From contig NZ_JAEQBW010000001.1 of the NCBI RefSeq assembly GCF_016679925.1, positions 186,001 through 250,000 of the forward strand: a stretch of 64,000 nt of DNA. Reading direction: 5' to 3'. The notes beneath the pieces are model-generated. The model saw only the letters and a list, made by a program, of their open reading frames with translations. It was not told where the DNA came from and did not search any database. The translations under genes were made by a program, and so were the position numbers. Position 1 is the stretch's first letter. Each line of letters opens with the position of its first letter. Below, one piece after another: positions 41,476-50,969 of this stretch. This DNA is from Marivirga aurantiaca. GTDB taxonomy: Bacteria; Bacteroidota; Bacteroidia; Cytophagales; Cyclobacteriaceae.

Positions 41476-44400
41476 ATGAAACGCAATTTTACCAATTGGA
41501 AAATGCTAATGATCATTTTCTGTTTACCAATGAGTATCTCCTTTGCTCAAACAAAGCAAGAGATTACTAAACTCACAAAAGATTATAATAAAGGAAAGCT
41601 TAGCACAATGGAAAGCCAGTTTGCTGGTAAAGCTATTCGTGAAAAGCAGGAAGCCCTTGATATGGCCCAAAGAATGGGATGGGATGTGAAAATCACCATG
41701 GAAGATGGTACTTATGCAGAACTACAAAAACTGACTGCGGATGGGCAACCTATCTATTATACTACTTATAATGTGGATGCAGCTAAATCAACCAGGGCAG
41801 ATCATTTGAATTCAGGAGGTTCATTAGGGCTCAGCCTCAATGGCCAGAATATGACTGCTTATGTTTGGGATGGCGGATTGGCCAGAGGAACACATCAGGA
41901 GTATGATGGAGCAGGAGGAAGTAACAGATTTTCAATTGGTGATGGATCTTCTACTTTGAATTTTCACGCTGCTCACGTTACAGGAACCATTATCGCTTCA
42001 GGAGTAGATGCCGATGCTAAAGGTATGGCTCCACATGCCAAAGCAATTGGTAGCGACTGGAACAGTGATATTGCAGAGGCTACTAGCGCTGCATCAAATG
42101 GCATGTTGCTTTCAAACCATTCCTATGGCTATCGTTCTGACCTGGTGCCTGACTGGTACTTTGGAGCTTATATAGATGACTCCAGGGATTGGGATGATTT
42201 GATGCATAATTCTCCATACTATTTAATGGTTGTTGCAGCAGGAAATGATGGTAGTACTAACTATAACGGATCTCCTCTTGGTGGTAATTCAGCATATGAT
42301 AAATTGACCGGACATGCTACTTCTAAAAATAATATGGTAGTGGCTAATGCCAATGATGCTAATATAGCTTCTGATGGAACCCTTAATTCTGTTTCAATAA
42401 ACAGTTCAAGTAGTGAAGGCCCAACAGATGATTTAAGGATCAAGCCTGATATTACGGGGAACGGAACAGGTGTTTACTCTACTTATGAAAGCAGCAATAC
42501 AGCATATGCTTCTATTACAGGTACTTCAATGGCTTCACCAAATGTTACTGGTACTTTGTTGTTATTACAACAACATGCCTCTGATGTTACAGGAAGTTAT
42601 ATGAAAGCAGCTACATTAAAAGGTTTGGCTTTACATACCGCTGATGATGCAGGTATTACCGGTCCTGATGCCATTTTTGGATGGGGATTATTGAATGCCA
42701 AAGCAGCAGCCACTGCTATTACTGAAAATGGTAATGCTTCCAAAATTGAAGAATTGAGTTTAAATTCAGGTCAATCTTACAGCGTTACTGTAGAGTCGGA
42801 CGGAACAAGTCCGTTATTAGCTTCCATTTCATGGACTGACCTTGCAGGTACTGCAAATACGGGAACTACTAATGATAACACGCCAGTTTTGGTGAATGAT
42901 CTTGATATTCGTGTAACTCAGGGAGGATCAACATTTTCTCCTTACAAATTGACAAGTGTTAGTTCAAATACTCAAGGTGACAATAATGTAGATCCTTATG
43001 AAAGAATAGATGTTAACAATGCTTCAGGAACTTATACAATTACAGTAACTCATAAAGGGAGTTTATCAGGTGGAAGCCAGGATTTCTCTTTAATTGTAAC
43101 AGGTATATCAGGTGATCCTGTAGCTTGTGAAGTAAGCACACCTAATAATTTAAATGCTTCAAATGTAGGGTCTTCTACAGCAACTTTAGGATGGGATCAG
43201 GTATCAGGTACTTCTTATGATGTTAGATACAAAGCTACCTCAAGTAGCTCATGGACTACTGTTGCAGTATCAGGAACTTCTACCAGCCTTTCAGGTCTTT
43301 CAGCTTCTACACAATATGAAGCTCAGGTAAGAAGCAAATGTAGTGATGGTACAACTTCTTCATACAGTGGTTCAGTAACATTTACTACAACTGAAGTACA
43401 AATCACTTATTGTGATTCCAATGGAAATAGCGTAGCTGATGAGTATATTGGAAAAGTAGCTGTTGCAGGTATCAGCAATACAACTGGTGCCAGTAGTAGC
43501 GGATATGCGGATTACACCAATTTATCCACTGACTTAAACCAGGACGAAGCTTATACAATTACTATTACCCCGGAATGGACAGGTACTGTGTATGCAGAAG
43601 GGTATAGTGTTTGGATCGATTATAATAAAGATGGTGATTTCACTGATGCCGGAGAGCAAGTATGGACACAATCAGCCACACAAAACACTCCTGTAAGTGG
43701 AAGTTTTACAGTTCCTGCAGGTGCTTCAACAGGAGAAACTACCATGCGGGTATCCATGAAATATAATGGTATACCTACTTCATGTGAGTCGTTTAGCTAT
43801 GGAGAAGTAGAAGATTATACGGTTAACATTACTGAAGGAACAGGCGTGGTATGTACTGTACCAGGGTCACTTTCAGCTTCAAATATTGGAGAAACTACAG
43901 CAACACTTAACTGGTCAAATGAATCAGCTGATAGTTATGGTCTTAGAGTAAGAGCAAGCGGTTCTTCTTCATGGAGTAATTTAACAGCTAGTAGTAATTC
44001 CCAGGCAGTTAGCGGCCTTTCTGCTGATACGCAATATGAATTTCAGGTAAGAAGTGTATGTGGTGGAACTACAAGTAATTATTCCTCATCAGCTACTTTC
44101 ACAACTGATGCACCTGTTCAGATTACTTATTGTGATTCCGAAGGTAACAACTCAAGCTATGAGTGGATCAGAAGAGTAGTTTTAGGCTCTATTGACAATA
44201 CAAGTGGTGATAATGGTGGATATGGTGATTTTACTTCTCAGGAAGCTTCTGTAGCCCGTGGTGGTTCAACCTCTATGAATGTACAGGCCGGATTTAGTGG
44301 TAGCAGTTATAATGAATATTGGAGTGTATGGGTTGATTTAAATCAGGATGGCGTATTCAGTAGCACCGAAAGATTGGTGAATGGTTCTTCAAGTAGCAGT

Positions 44401-44853
44401 AATTTATTAAGTGCTACGTTGAACATACCATCAAGTGCTCTTTTAGGAAAAACTCGTATGCGTGTAACTATGAAATATAATTCCCAGGGTACTCCTTGCG
44501 AAACTTTTGCTTATGGAGAAGTTGAGGATTATACAGTTAACATTGTGAACAGTACTTCTTCCATGGTTGCAATGACTGAGGACAATAGCAGCGATATCTT
44601 AGGAAATGAAGCCAATAGCAGAGGTTATCAGTTGTTCCCTAACCCTGCCAATGATGCTATCAATTTCAATGTCAAAAATATTGACACTAATGAACCTGTT
44701 AGAATTTATACCAATACAGGCTCTTTGGTGAAAGAAATCATGGTAAAAGATGATTATTCTAAAATTGATGTGAGCGATTTGGCTAAAGGAATGTATATCA
44801 TAAAAGCAAAAACCATTAAAGAGGTGGTTAATACCAACTTTGTGATTAACTAA
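41476..44853 (+). CDS. Secreted S8 subtilase with fibronectin III and GEVED domains and T9SS sorting signal
   Basis: 1125 residues. Signal peptide to about A24. The peptidase domain (about 105-415) has D132 (VWDGG), H167 (AAHVTG), oxyanion N257 (AAGNDG) and S351 (GTSMASP). A beta-sandwich (about 425-545) follows, then fibronectin III (about 550-635), a GEVED domain (about 640-780, ending CESFSYGEVEDYTVNI), a second fibronectin III (about 785-870), a second GEVED domain (about 875-1015, CETFAYGEVEDYTVNI) and a type A T9SS sorting domain (about 1055-1125, with YQLFPNPANDAINF). It is exported through the T9SS and is either released or attached at the surface. The paired modules look internally duplicated. 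Probably a nutrient-acquiring protease. Confidence 0.93.
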   Translation: MKRNFTNWKMLMIIFCLPMSISFAQTKQEITKLTKDYNKGKLSTMESQFAGKAIREKQEALDMAQRMGWDVKITMEDGTYAELQKLTADGQPIYYTTYNVDAAKSTRADHLNSGGSLGLSLNGQNMTAYVWDGGLARGTHQEYDGAGGSNRFSIGDGSSTLNFHAAHVTGTIIASGVDADAKGMAPHAKAIGSDWNSDIAEATSAASNGMLLSNHSYGYRSDLVPDWYFGAYIDDSRDWDDLMHNSPYYLMVVAAGNDGSTNYNGSPLGGNSAYDKLTGHATSKNNMVVANANDANIASDGTLNSVSINSSSSEGPTDDLRIKPDITGNGTGVYSTYESSNTAYASITGTSMASPNVTGTLLLLQQHASDVTGSYMKAATLKGLALHTADDAGITGPDAIFGWGLLNAKAAATAITENGNASKIEELSLNSGQSYSVTVESDGTSPLLASISWTDLAGTANTGTTNDNTPVLVNDLDIRVTQGGSTFSPYKLTSVSSNTQGDNNVDPYERIDVNNASGTYTITVTHKGSLSGGSQDFSLIVTGISGDPVACEVSTPNNLNASNVGSSTATLGWDQVSGTSYDVRYKATSSSSWTTVAVSGTSTSLSGLSASTQYEAQVRSKCSDGTTSSYSGSVTFTTTEVQITYCDSNGNSVADEYIGKVAVAGISNTTGASSSGYADYTNLSTDLNQDEAYTITITPEWTGTVYAEGYSVWIDYNKDGDFTDAGEQVWTQSATQNTPVSGSFTVPAGASTGETTMRVSMKYNGIPTSCESFSYGEVEDYTVNITEGTGVVCTVPGSLSASNIGETTATLNWSNESADSYGLRVRASGSSSWSNLTASSNSQAVSGLSADTQYEFQVRSVCGGTTSNYSSSATFTTDAPVQITYCDSEGNNSSYEWIRRVVLGSIDNTSGDNGGYGDFTSQEASVARGGSTSMNVQAGFSGSSYNEYWSVWVDLNQDGVFSSTERLVNGSSSSSNLLSATLNIPSSALLGKTRMRVTMKYNSQGTPCETFAYGEVEDYTVNIVNSTSSMVAMTEDNSSDILGNEANSRGYQLFPNPANDAINFNVKNIDTNEPVRIYTNTGSLVKEIMVKDDYSKIDVSDLAKGMYIIKAKTIKEVVNTNFVIN

Positions 44854-44873
44854 ATCTCTTTTTTTAACTAATG

Positions 44874-44912
44874 TAAAAAGGCCTCGGATGTATTCATTCG
44901 GGGCTTTTTTTT
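44874..44912 (+). terminator. Intrinsic terminator of the subtilase gene
   Basis: AAAAAGGCCTCG and CGGGGCTTTTTTTT form a stem (with G-T pairs) and end in a long T run, about 20 bp after the stop codon. Confidence 0.85.
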
Positions 44913-45149
44913 GCCTGATACTTAAAGTTGCAGGAGCGGATAATAGCCCTAAGCCTTCTTTACTTTAGGTTAAATTAAATAGAGTCTCTTCGGTAATTAC
45001 TTGTGAGCTGCGTAATGTTACTTTATTCAAGCTATAATCCTGATGAGAGTTTAATTTCAGGGCTCAAATTTTTTAAGCTGATTATCAATCGTTTAACATA
45101 TTTAGCTAAATATTTTCAAACTCGGGTTTACATTATCATAACATTTATC

Positions 45150-45157
45150 TATCTTTG
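45150..45157 (+). promoter_or_regulatory. Promoter -7 element of the SRP RNA gene
   Basis: TATCTTTG, an exact TAnnTTTG match, ends 4 bp before the predicted RNA 5' end at 45162, which is the expected distance to the start of transcription. Confidence 0.7.
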
Positions 45158-45161
45158 CAAC

Positions 45162-45252
45162 GGCAAATCGGCACGACCAGCTCCTGCTGAACTCCCCCAG
45201 GACCGGAAGGTAGCAAGGGTAGGCGGTCGTAGCGGTGCGATGTTGGTTTGCC
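45162..45252 (+). ncRNA. ffs: Signal recognition particle RNA, small bacterial type
   Basis: About 91 nt. The ends GGCAAATC and GGTTTGCC pair, and the apical part holds the conserved domain IV segment CAGGACCGGAAGGTAGCAAGGG that binds Ffh. This RNA and Ffh target nascent membrane and secreted proteins to the inner membrane. A 107-codon frame on the same strand (45003-45326) covers the whole RNA gene and is not real. Confidence 0.9.
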
Positions 45253-45323
45253 ACTTTTTATTCCCCTCTATTTTCTCAGTCTCTTTCTTCCAACATTCTA
45301 GGCAAAATTTAAGATTAAAATCC

Positions 45324-45331
45324 TAACTTTG
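45324..45331 (+). promoter_or_regulatory. Promoter -7 element of the transaldolase-like gene
   Basis: TAACTTTG, an exact TAnnTTTG match, 36 bp upstream of the start codon at 45368. I see no clear TTG at the -33 distance. Confidence 0.5.
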
Positions 45332-45367
45332 CAGCAGAAATAAAATTCTTAAAACAGACTGACTACT

Positions 45368-46024
45368 ATGAAATTTTTTATTGATACCGCCAACCTGAAC
45401 GAAATTAAAGAAGCTTATGATTTGGGCGTTTTGGATGGTGTAACCACCAACCCTAGCTTAATGGCCAAAGAAGGCATCAAAGGTGATGAAAACATTCGTG
45501 CACATTATAAAGCTATATGCGATATAGTAGATAACAATGTAAGTGCTGAAGTAATTGCTACTGATTTTGATACAATTATCAAAGAAGGAAGGGAATTGGC
45601 TAAAATTGATGATAAAATTGTGGTGAAAGTACCCATGATCAAAGACGGTATCAAAGCCATTAAATATTTTTCTGCAATGGATATCCGAACCAATTGTACA
45701 TTGGTGTTTTCATCGGGTCAGGCTTTATTGGCAGCCAAAGCAGGAGCTTCCTATGTTTCTCCTTTTATTGGCAGATTGGATGATATTTCAACGGATGGTT
45801 TGACTTTAATTGAAGATATTATTCGTATTTATGATAATTATGGCTATGAAACAGAAGTTTTGGCAGCTTCAGTACGTCATACCATGCACTTAATTGAATG
45901 TGCTAATATGGGGGCAGATGTAGTGACATGCCCACTTAACGTAATTACTGCTTTGTTGAACCACCCATTAACCGATAGTGGCCTGGCTAAATTTTTGGCG
46001 GATCATAAAAAATCAAACGCTTAA
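45368..46024 (+). CDS. fsa: Fructose-6-phosphate aldolase/transaldolase-like protein
   Basis: 218 residues, the short length of the FSA/TalC subgroup rather than the roughly 320 of classical transaldolase. [36 protein letters not shown] is the family start. The Schiff-base lysine is K87 in IVVKVPM, and [31 protein letters not shown] completes the barrel. The reaction is either transaldolase (pentose phosphate pathway) or aldol cleavage of fructose 6-phosphate; sequence alone does not separate them. Cytoplasmic. Ends at a strong terminator. Confidence 0.88.
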   Translation: MKFFIDTANLNEIKEAYDLGVLDGVTTNPSLMAKEGIKGDENIRAHYKAICDIVDNNVSAEVIATDFDTIIKEGRELAKIDDKIVVKVPMIKDGIKAIKYFSAMDIRTNCTLVFSSGQALLAAKAGASYVSPFIGRLDDISTDGLTLIEDIIRIYDNYGYETEVLAASVRHTMHLIECANMGADVVTCPLNVITALLNHPLTDSGLAKFLADHKKSNA

Positions 46025-46035
46025 TAGGAATGCCG

Positions 46036-46070
46036 GAACTTTTCCAAACTTTTAAACTTTGGAAAAGTTC
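46036..46070 (+). terminator. Hairpin terminator after transaldolase-like gene
   Basis: Perfect 13-bp arms, GAACTTTTCCAAA (46036-46048) and TTTGGAAAAGTTC (46058-46070), followed by TTCTTT. Confidence 0.8.
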
Positions 46071-46096
46071 TTCTTTATCCCTTATATTGAAAACTT

Positions 46097-46300
46097 ATGT
46101 ACATCATTAAAGTAAAAGGAAAAGCAAAAATTCCTGATTATATTCAATTAAGAGATGAGAATTTCGTTTTGATAGCCTACTTCAGAGCTGACAGGCCACT
46201 TAAGAATATTGAGAAGTATGGTTTAGAAGGCAAGGAGGAAGCTCTTGAAAAATTAATTAATGAATTGCCTTTTGGCAAAATTCAAGCATTAGATATTTAA
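46097..46300 (+). CDS. Small protein of unknown function before the FtsE-like gene
   Basis: 67 residues. It begins MYIIKVKGKAKIPDYIQLRDE and shows a likely beta-beta-beta-alpha order (strands near 1-8, 15-19 and 23-30; helix near 43-58), with no cysteine, signal peptide or membrane helix. The ATPase gene starts 2 bp after its stop, so co-expression is likely. I do not recognise a named family; its tight link to an FtsE-type ATPase suggests a connected cytoplasmic job. Confidence 0.6.
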   Translation: MYIIKVKGKAKIPDYIQLRDENFVLIAYFRADRPLKNIEKYGLEGKEEALEKLINELPFGKIQALDI

Positions 46301-46302
46301 AT

Positions 46303-47019
46303 ATGGCAGCATCTTTCTCAAATGATCCGGTTGTGCGAATAGAAAATGCTACTATTTTCCAGGAGGATGTAGCAGTATTGAGTGATATTAATCTTTCTAT
46401 GGAAAAAGGGGAGTTTGCCTACCTCATTGGACGAACCGGTAGTGGAAAAAGTTCATTGCTTAAAACCTTGTATGCGGATTTAGAGCTTCGCTTAGGCGCC
46501 ATGGAAGTAGCCGGATTTAAAATCAATGGTATTTCTGCTAAGAAAATTGCCCAGCTAAGAAGAAAGATTGGTATTGTTTTTCAGGATTTCCAGTTGTTGC
46601 CAGACAGGACGGTAGCTGAGAATCTGATGTTCGTAATGAAAGCTACCGGCTGGAAAGAACGTTCTAAAATGAAAACTCGCATGGCTGATGTGCTCATGCA
46701 GGTAGGTCTGGGCTCCGTGGATTCTAAAATGCCCCATCAACTTTCAGGAGGAGAACAGCAGCGTGTAGTAATTGCCCGTGCTTTATTGAATGAACCCGTT
46801 TTACTGATTGCCGATGAACCTACCGGAAACTTGGATCCCGAAGTTTCAGATGGAGTTTTTAAACTCTTTACAGATATCAATAAAAGTGGTACAGCTATTT
46901 TAATGGGAACCCACGACCATGGCTTTTTAGAAAAACATCCCGCCCGTGTGCTCAAATGCTTTCAGGGTAAATTGCTCGATTCCAAAAAAGAAGAATTTGA
47001 TTTAAGGAGCAATTATTAA
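46303..47019 (+). CDS. ftsE: FtsE-like ABC transporter ATP-binding protein
   Basis: 238 residues. Walker A GRTGSGKSS is at 42-50, the Q-loop in IGIVFQDFQLLPDRTVAENL, the signature LSGGEQQR near 146, Walker B LLIADEPTGNLD near 165-176, and the switch histidine in GTHDHGF. Short length and these details place it in the FtsE/LolD/MacB group; the QLLPDRTVAEN stretch favours FtsE. FtsE works with membrane protein FtsX in division-linked cell-wall hydrolase control. No ftsX is adjacent, so LolD-like function is not excluded. Confidence 0.82.
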   Translation: MAASFSNDPVVRIENATIFQEDVAVLSDINLSMEKGEFAYLIGRTGSGKSSLLKTLYADLELRLGAMEVAGFKINGISAKKIAQLRRKIGIVFQDFQLLPDRTVAENLMFVMKATGWKERSKMKTRMADVLMQVGLGSVDSKMPHQLSGGEQQRVVIARALLNEPVLLIADEPTGNLDPEVSDGVFKLFTDINKSGTAILMGTHDHGFLEKHPARVLKCFQGKLLDSKKEEFDLRSNY

Positions 47020-47100
47020 AGCCTCACATTCCAACTTTATTCTTTCAGATAGTGTCAGTAGATTAGTATAATTATTAATCCGTATTTAAATTCATTTCTC

Positions 47101-47571
47101 ATGATAAAACTATCTTATTTACTAGCATTAATAATGGTGGTTTGTCTCCAATCTTGTAATATATTTGGAGATAATTGTGAAGATTACGCTTGCTTCACGC
47201 CACCTCAGTCCTTTCATTTCGAATTGATCAATTCCCAGGAGGAAAATGCTCTTTCAGATCCTGCTTTTGACACTAATAAGCTCAAAGTAATCCGTTTGGA
47301 AGATGAGCAAAGTCTTAATTTTGACATTGAAACAATTAATGAAATTGAAATTATTCAAGTGCAGCAAATAGGCTGGGAAGAAGGCTTAAAGAATTACCAG
47401 TTTTTATATGAAGATAATGCACTTTTTGTGATAAGAGTAGATGCAGAAAGTGTGTCAGAAGATTGTTGCTCTTTTACTCAATACAATGAAAAATCCCTTT
47501 TAAATGCTGAACATACTATAGTGACCAATCAGGCTATAGATAACCATTACAGAGTAACAGTTGATTATTAA
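47101..47571 (+). CDS. Small lipoprotein of unknown function
   Basis: 156 residues. A lipoprotein signal (LLALIMVVCLQSC, lipidated cysteine near 19) leads to a mature chain with further cysteines (NCEDYACF and EDCCSF) that could pair. The rest appears beta-rich, ending HYRVTVDY. No named domain recognised. It stands alone and is followed by a perfect inverted repeat at 47603-47643 that might be its terminator. Confidence 0.6.
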   Translation: MIKLSYLLALIMVVCLQSCNIFGDNCEDYACFTPPQSFHFELINSQEENALSDPAFDTNKLKVIRLEDEQSLNFDIETINEIEIIQVQQIGWEEGLKNYQFLYEDNALFVIRVDAESVSEDCCSFTQYNEKSLLNAEHTIVTNQAIDNHYRVTVDY

Positions 47572-47602
47572 AGTCAATGGCTAAACTACATTTAACCTTC
47601 CT

Positions 47603-47643
47603 GATTTATTATAACAACTCATTTTTGTTTGTTATAATAAATC
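47603..47643. repeat. Perfect 13-bp inverted repeat at the btuB promoter
   Basis: GATTTATTATAAC (47603-47615) and GTTATAATAAATC (47631-47643) are perfect complements separated by 15 bp. The right arm overlaps the promoter spacer of the B12 genes. It lacks a downstream T run, so it may be either a weak terminator of the preceding lipoprotein gene or a protein-binding site. Confidence 0.6.
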
Positions 47644-47659
47644 TTCTCTCTACATTTGC
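47628..47659 (+). promoter_or_regulatory. Promoter of the cobalamin riboswitch and btuB-like gene
   Basis: TTTG at 47628-47631, 20 bp spacer, then TACATTTG at 47652-47659, an exact TAnnTTTG match. It lies about 30 bp upstream of the riboswitch. Confidence 0.7.
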
Positions 47660-47689
47660 ATTGAATTATGGTTTCTGAAACATCTGCGA

Positions 47690-47866
47690 TGGTTCGGAAT
47701 TAAAAGGGAATCCGGTGCTTAAATAAGTAATTATTTATTATTCCGGAACTGTCCCCGCAACTGTAAGTCCAATTTTAACAGATGTGCACACCTTTGCCAC
47801 TGTTCCGGGAAACCGGGATGGGAAGGCCGCCACATCAGGGACGAGTCAGGAGACCTGCCACAATTC
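47690..47866 (+). promoter_or_regulatory. Cobalamin (adenosylcobalamin-type) riboswitch
   Basis: The conserved blocks occur in order: GGGAATCCGGTGC, AATTCCGGAACTGTCCCCGCAACTGTAA-like core (47740-47766), TGCCACTG, GGGAAGGCCG, and the B12 box GAGTCAGGAGACCTGCC at about 47844-47860. Binding of a cobalamin is expected to shut down expression of the transport genes that follow, probably by hiding the start region near 47971. Confidence 0.95.
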
Positions 47867-47970
47867 TTAACAATTTTAGACTTTCGGGTGAAAGGTCATG
47901 AATGTACGAAAGCTATAAGCATACTTTTTTACATCTGATTTTACATCTGTCGCATTTTTAATTTTTTTAT

Positions 47971-49866
47971 ATGCGATTAGGTATAGTAATTCTATTTTGG
48001 GTTTTAACCCTGAATATTTATGCACAAATCCCTGTTGATTCTGCAATTGCTTTGCAGGAAGTGACTGTTATGGGCAATTTTGAAAAGCAATTCCTTCCAG
48101 GAAATGGTATTATTATACCTAAGGAAAAAACGCTTACATTTTATCAGTCAGATAATATTAGTGAAGTATTAAGACAGCAAAGCAGTATTCACATAAAGGA
48201 ATATGGTAATGGAATGTTGAGTACCATTGCTTTTCGTGGTACGAATGCCAGCCAAACCTCAGTACTTTGGAATAATTTTAACATCAACAGCTTCACATTA
48301 GGGATGACTGATTTTTCTCTTATTCCCACACAGGCAATTGGTGAAATTACTATCATTCCGGGAAGCGGTAGCAGCACTGGTGGGAATGGAGCATTTGGAG
48401 GTAGTGTTTTATTACAAAATGATGTAGACTTTAACGCTATTCCAGCTATTGTGCTAAGCCAGCAAGTAGGGAGTTTCGGACAATATAGCACCAGTATAAA
48501 TGCGAAAAGCTCTTTTGATAATTGGGCTTTTGATACCCGACTGTATTGGGGCAAATCTGATAATGATTTCGAAGTACTGCCCACTGGACAAAAGCAAAAT
48601 AATGCTTATTTTGAGCGCAAAGGAATCAATCAAACGATAGGTTATCAAATTGATAACAGGAGCAGTTTAAAAGCAGCTATTTGGTACAATGATAATTTTA
48701 GGGAAATCCAACCTGTTATAAGCAACAATAATAATAGGATAATAAATAATCAGGAGGACAAAAATTTCAGATCTATCCTCAACTACGAGTACGCAGATAA
48801 TAGTGGTAAATTATCAATGGGATCCGGTTTGTTTCAGGATGAAATGACTTATCGTCAGGATCATAGCATATCCTATCTTAAAGTCCAAAGAATCGAAAGC
48901 TTTGCAGATTATAAATATTATTTATCTAATCAACATCAAGTTAAATTTTCAGCTCGTCATAATTATATTCAGGCACAAAATGAATCTTATCAGGAGGGTG
49001 GGGGCAAAGAGCAACGCTATAACTTGGGCGTGCAATTAAAAGGCGAAATTTCAGAAGGCATTGATTACGCAGTGCATTTACAGCAACAATTGATGAATGG
49101 TGTTAAAATACCCCTATCACCTTACCTTGGTTTTTCTTATGAAATGTGGAGGAATCAGCAACATCAAATCCATATAAAGGCTAATACCTCATTTAATTAC
49201 CGGCTGCCAACACTTAATGACCGCTATTGGAATGAGGTTGGCAATCCCGTGCTTAATGCTGAAACAGGATGGAATAAGGAAATCTCATTGACGTCACAAC
49301 ATCAATGGGATATGCTGAAACTACGATCATCTGTGACAGCTTTCCATAATCAGGTGGAGAACTGGATCCAATGGGCACCAGATTCCAACAATCAATGGAG
49401 GCCAAGGAATATAAAAGAAGTAATTGCGAAAGGGCTGGAAATGAACCTTTCAGCCAATTTTCCTTTGGGGAATGAGGTAAATATAGAATCAGGAGTTCAA
49501 TACAGTTACATCAAGTCAACTGTTATTCAGTCTGAGGTCAATCAAAATGAAGTAGGCAAACAGCTTATATATACACCATTTCATAAGGGAAACGGTACCA
49601 TTTCTGTAGGATGGAGGCAGTTTTCATTGGACACTTTCCATCAATTGACAGGTAAAGTGTACACTACTAATAACAATTCCGAAACTTTTGCTTTAGAATC
49701 ATTTTTAATTTCTGATTTGGGAATAGGCTGGAAGTCAAAACCCTGGCAGTTGGCAGGGAGAGTAAAAAACATTTTTAATAAAGAGTATCAGGTGTATTCA
49801 GGCTATGCCATGCCGGGAAGGAATTACCAATTATCAATTCAATATCAAATAAACTTTAACAAATGA
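47971..49866 (+). CDS. btuB: BtuB-like TonB-dependent cobalamin receptor
   Basis: 631 residues, the usual BtuB length. Signal peptide to about residue 18. A TonB-box-like stretch (IALQEVTVMG) precedes the plug domain (about 40-155, with ISEVLRQQSSIHIKEYGNGMLSTIAFRGTNASQTSVLWNNF and GGNGAFGGSVLL) and a 22-strand barrel with the C-terminal YQLSIQYQINF. Its place directly behind a cobalamin riboswitch and before a BtuG-like surface lipoprotein identifies the substrate as a vitamin B12 form. It overlaps the next gene by ATGA. Confidence 0.9.
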   Translation: MRLGIVILFWVLTLNIYAQIPVDSAIALQEVTVMGNFEKQFLPGNGIIIPKEKTLTFYQSDNISEVLRQQSSIHIKEYGNGMLSTIAFRGTNASQTSVLWNNFNINSFTLGMTDFSLIPTQAIGEITIIPGSGSSTGGNGAFGGSVLLQNDVDFNAIPAIVLSQQVGSFGQYSTSINAKSSFDNWAFDTRLYWGKSDNDFEVLPTGQKQNNAYFERKGINQTIGYQIDNRSSLKAAIWYNDNFREIQPVISNNNNRIINNQEDKNFRSILNYEYADNSGKLSMGSGLFQDEMTYRQDHSISYLKVQRIESFADYKYYLSNQHQVKFSARHNYIQAQNESYQEGGGKEQRYNLGVQLKGEISEGIDYAVHLQQQLMNGVKIPLSPYLGFSYEMWRNQQHQIHIKANTSFNYRLPTLNDRYWNEVGNPVLNAETGWNKEISLTSQHQWDMLKLRSSVTAFHNQVENWIQWAPDSNNQWRPRNIKEVIAKGLEMNLSANFPLGNEVNIESGVQYSYIKSTVIQSEVNQNEVGKQLIYTPFHKGNGTISVGWRQFSLDTFHQLTGKVYTTNNNSETFALESFLISDLGIGWKSKPWQLAGRVKNIFNKEYQVYSGYAMPGRNYQLSIQYQINFNK

Positions 49867-50912
49867 TGAGATTTAATCTACTTAACAAATCCTTTTTTGT
49901 CTTATTGGCAATGATTTTCATTTTTTCATCTTGTGATGATGATGAAAAAACTCCATCGGTAACAACTAATGTCATGGTATTTCATGAAGGTGGATTTACC
50001 AAAAACAATGCCACTGTCGCAAGTTATAACCAGGAGAGTATGGAGTATGAAGCATTAGCCTATAATAATGCGAATGGATCATTTATAGGTGATGTTCAAC
50101 AAAGTGCTACTCAACATAATGGCAAAATATATAGCGTTTTGAATGGGAGTAATTCTATACAAATTTTTGACTCAGAGACTATGCTGTCTGCAGGAAATAT
50201 CACCAGTGAAAGAATGGATATGCCAAGATATTTGGCCATTTCCGGAAATACTGGCTATTTAAGTAATTGGGGACCTTATGATGAAAATTATAATTTAACA
50301 GATAGTAATATTTTAAAAATTGATCTTCAAAATAATGAAGTAACTGAGGTGATTGAATCAGGTGATTATGTGGAAAATGTTTTCTTACAGAATGACAAGC
50401 TGTTAGTAAGCCGTGCGAAATGGGATGGCAGTATAAAACATCTTACAGTAATAAATACTGACTCCAAACAAATAATTGAAGATATAGAGCTACCGGTTGG
50501 CCCTGCTGAAATAATATCGGATGATAATGGCAGTATATGGGTGATTTGTACTAGTGGAAAGCTTGTAAAGCTTAATTCGGATGTTACTGCTATTGAAGAA
50601 ACTGTTGATTTGGGTGATGGAGCATTAGAGGATATTGATTTATTCGAAAATGAGATTTATTTTTATCAGAAGAGTACTAGTAGTGTTAAGAAATATATCA
50701 TAAGTAGTTCATCTATTATGAATGTACTTTCTAATGTAACGTTGGAGTTACCTTATGCATTAGGTGTTGATCCTAATAGTGGTGAAATTTATCTTGCTGA
50801 TGGTGTGGATTATGCCGGAGAAGGGAAAGTAATACGCTATTCGGCCGAGGGTGAAATAATTGACGAAATAACTGAATCAGGTGTGTTGCCTACTCAATTT
50901 ATATTCAATTGA
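49863..50912 (+). CDS. BtuG-like surface lipoprotein with beta-propeller fold (DUF5074 type)
   Basis: 349 residues. The lipobox FSSC puts the lipidated cysteine at about 24, directly followed by DDDE, the acidic export signal that sends Bacteroidota lipoproteins to the cell surface. The rest has repeated propeller-blade strands (NGKIYSVLNGSNSIQIFDSETM, GSIKHLTVINTDSKQIIEDIELP, NGSIWVICTSGKLVKLN, GEIYLADGVDYAGEGKVIRYS). In Bacteroides, BtuG is a surface beta-propeller that binds B12 very tightly and caps BtuB. The same transcript, ATGA coupling and riboswitch support that role here; direct homology is inferred by eye. Confidence 0.78.
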   Translation: MMRFNLLNKSFFVLLAMIFIFSSCDDDEKTPSVTTNVMVFHEGGFTKNNATVASYNQESMEYEALAYNNANGSFIGDVQQSATQHNGKIYSVLNGSNSIQIFDSETMLSAGNITSERMDMPRYLAISGNTGYLSNWGPYDENYNLTDSNILKIDLQNNEVTEVIESGDYVENVFLQNDKLLVSRAKWDGSIKHLTVINTDSKQIIEDIELPVGPAEIISDDNGSIWVICTSGKLVKLNSDVTAIEETVDLGDGALEDIDLFENEIYFYQKSTSSVKKYIISSSSIMNVLSNVTLELPYALGVDPNSGEIYLADGVDYAGEGKVIRYSAEGEIIDEITESGVLPTQFIFN

Positions 50913-50969
50913 GGAATTGATTTGTGATTAACTTTCACTAGTATAATAAGTGGAATACTAATAAATAAA

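Noticed and set aside
45003-45326. 107-codon open frame on the plus strand
   Set aside because: It covers the entire SRP RNA gene and the promoter elements around it and shows no protein family features.
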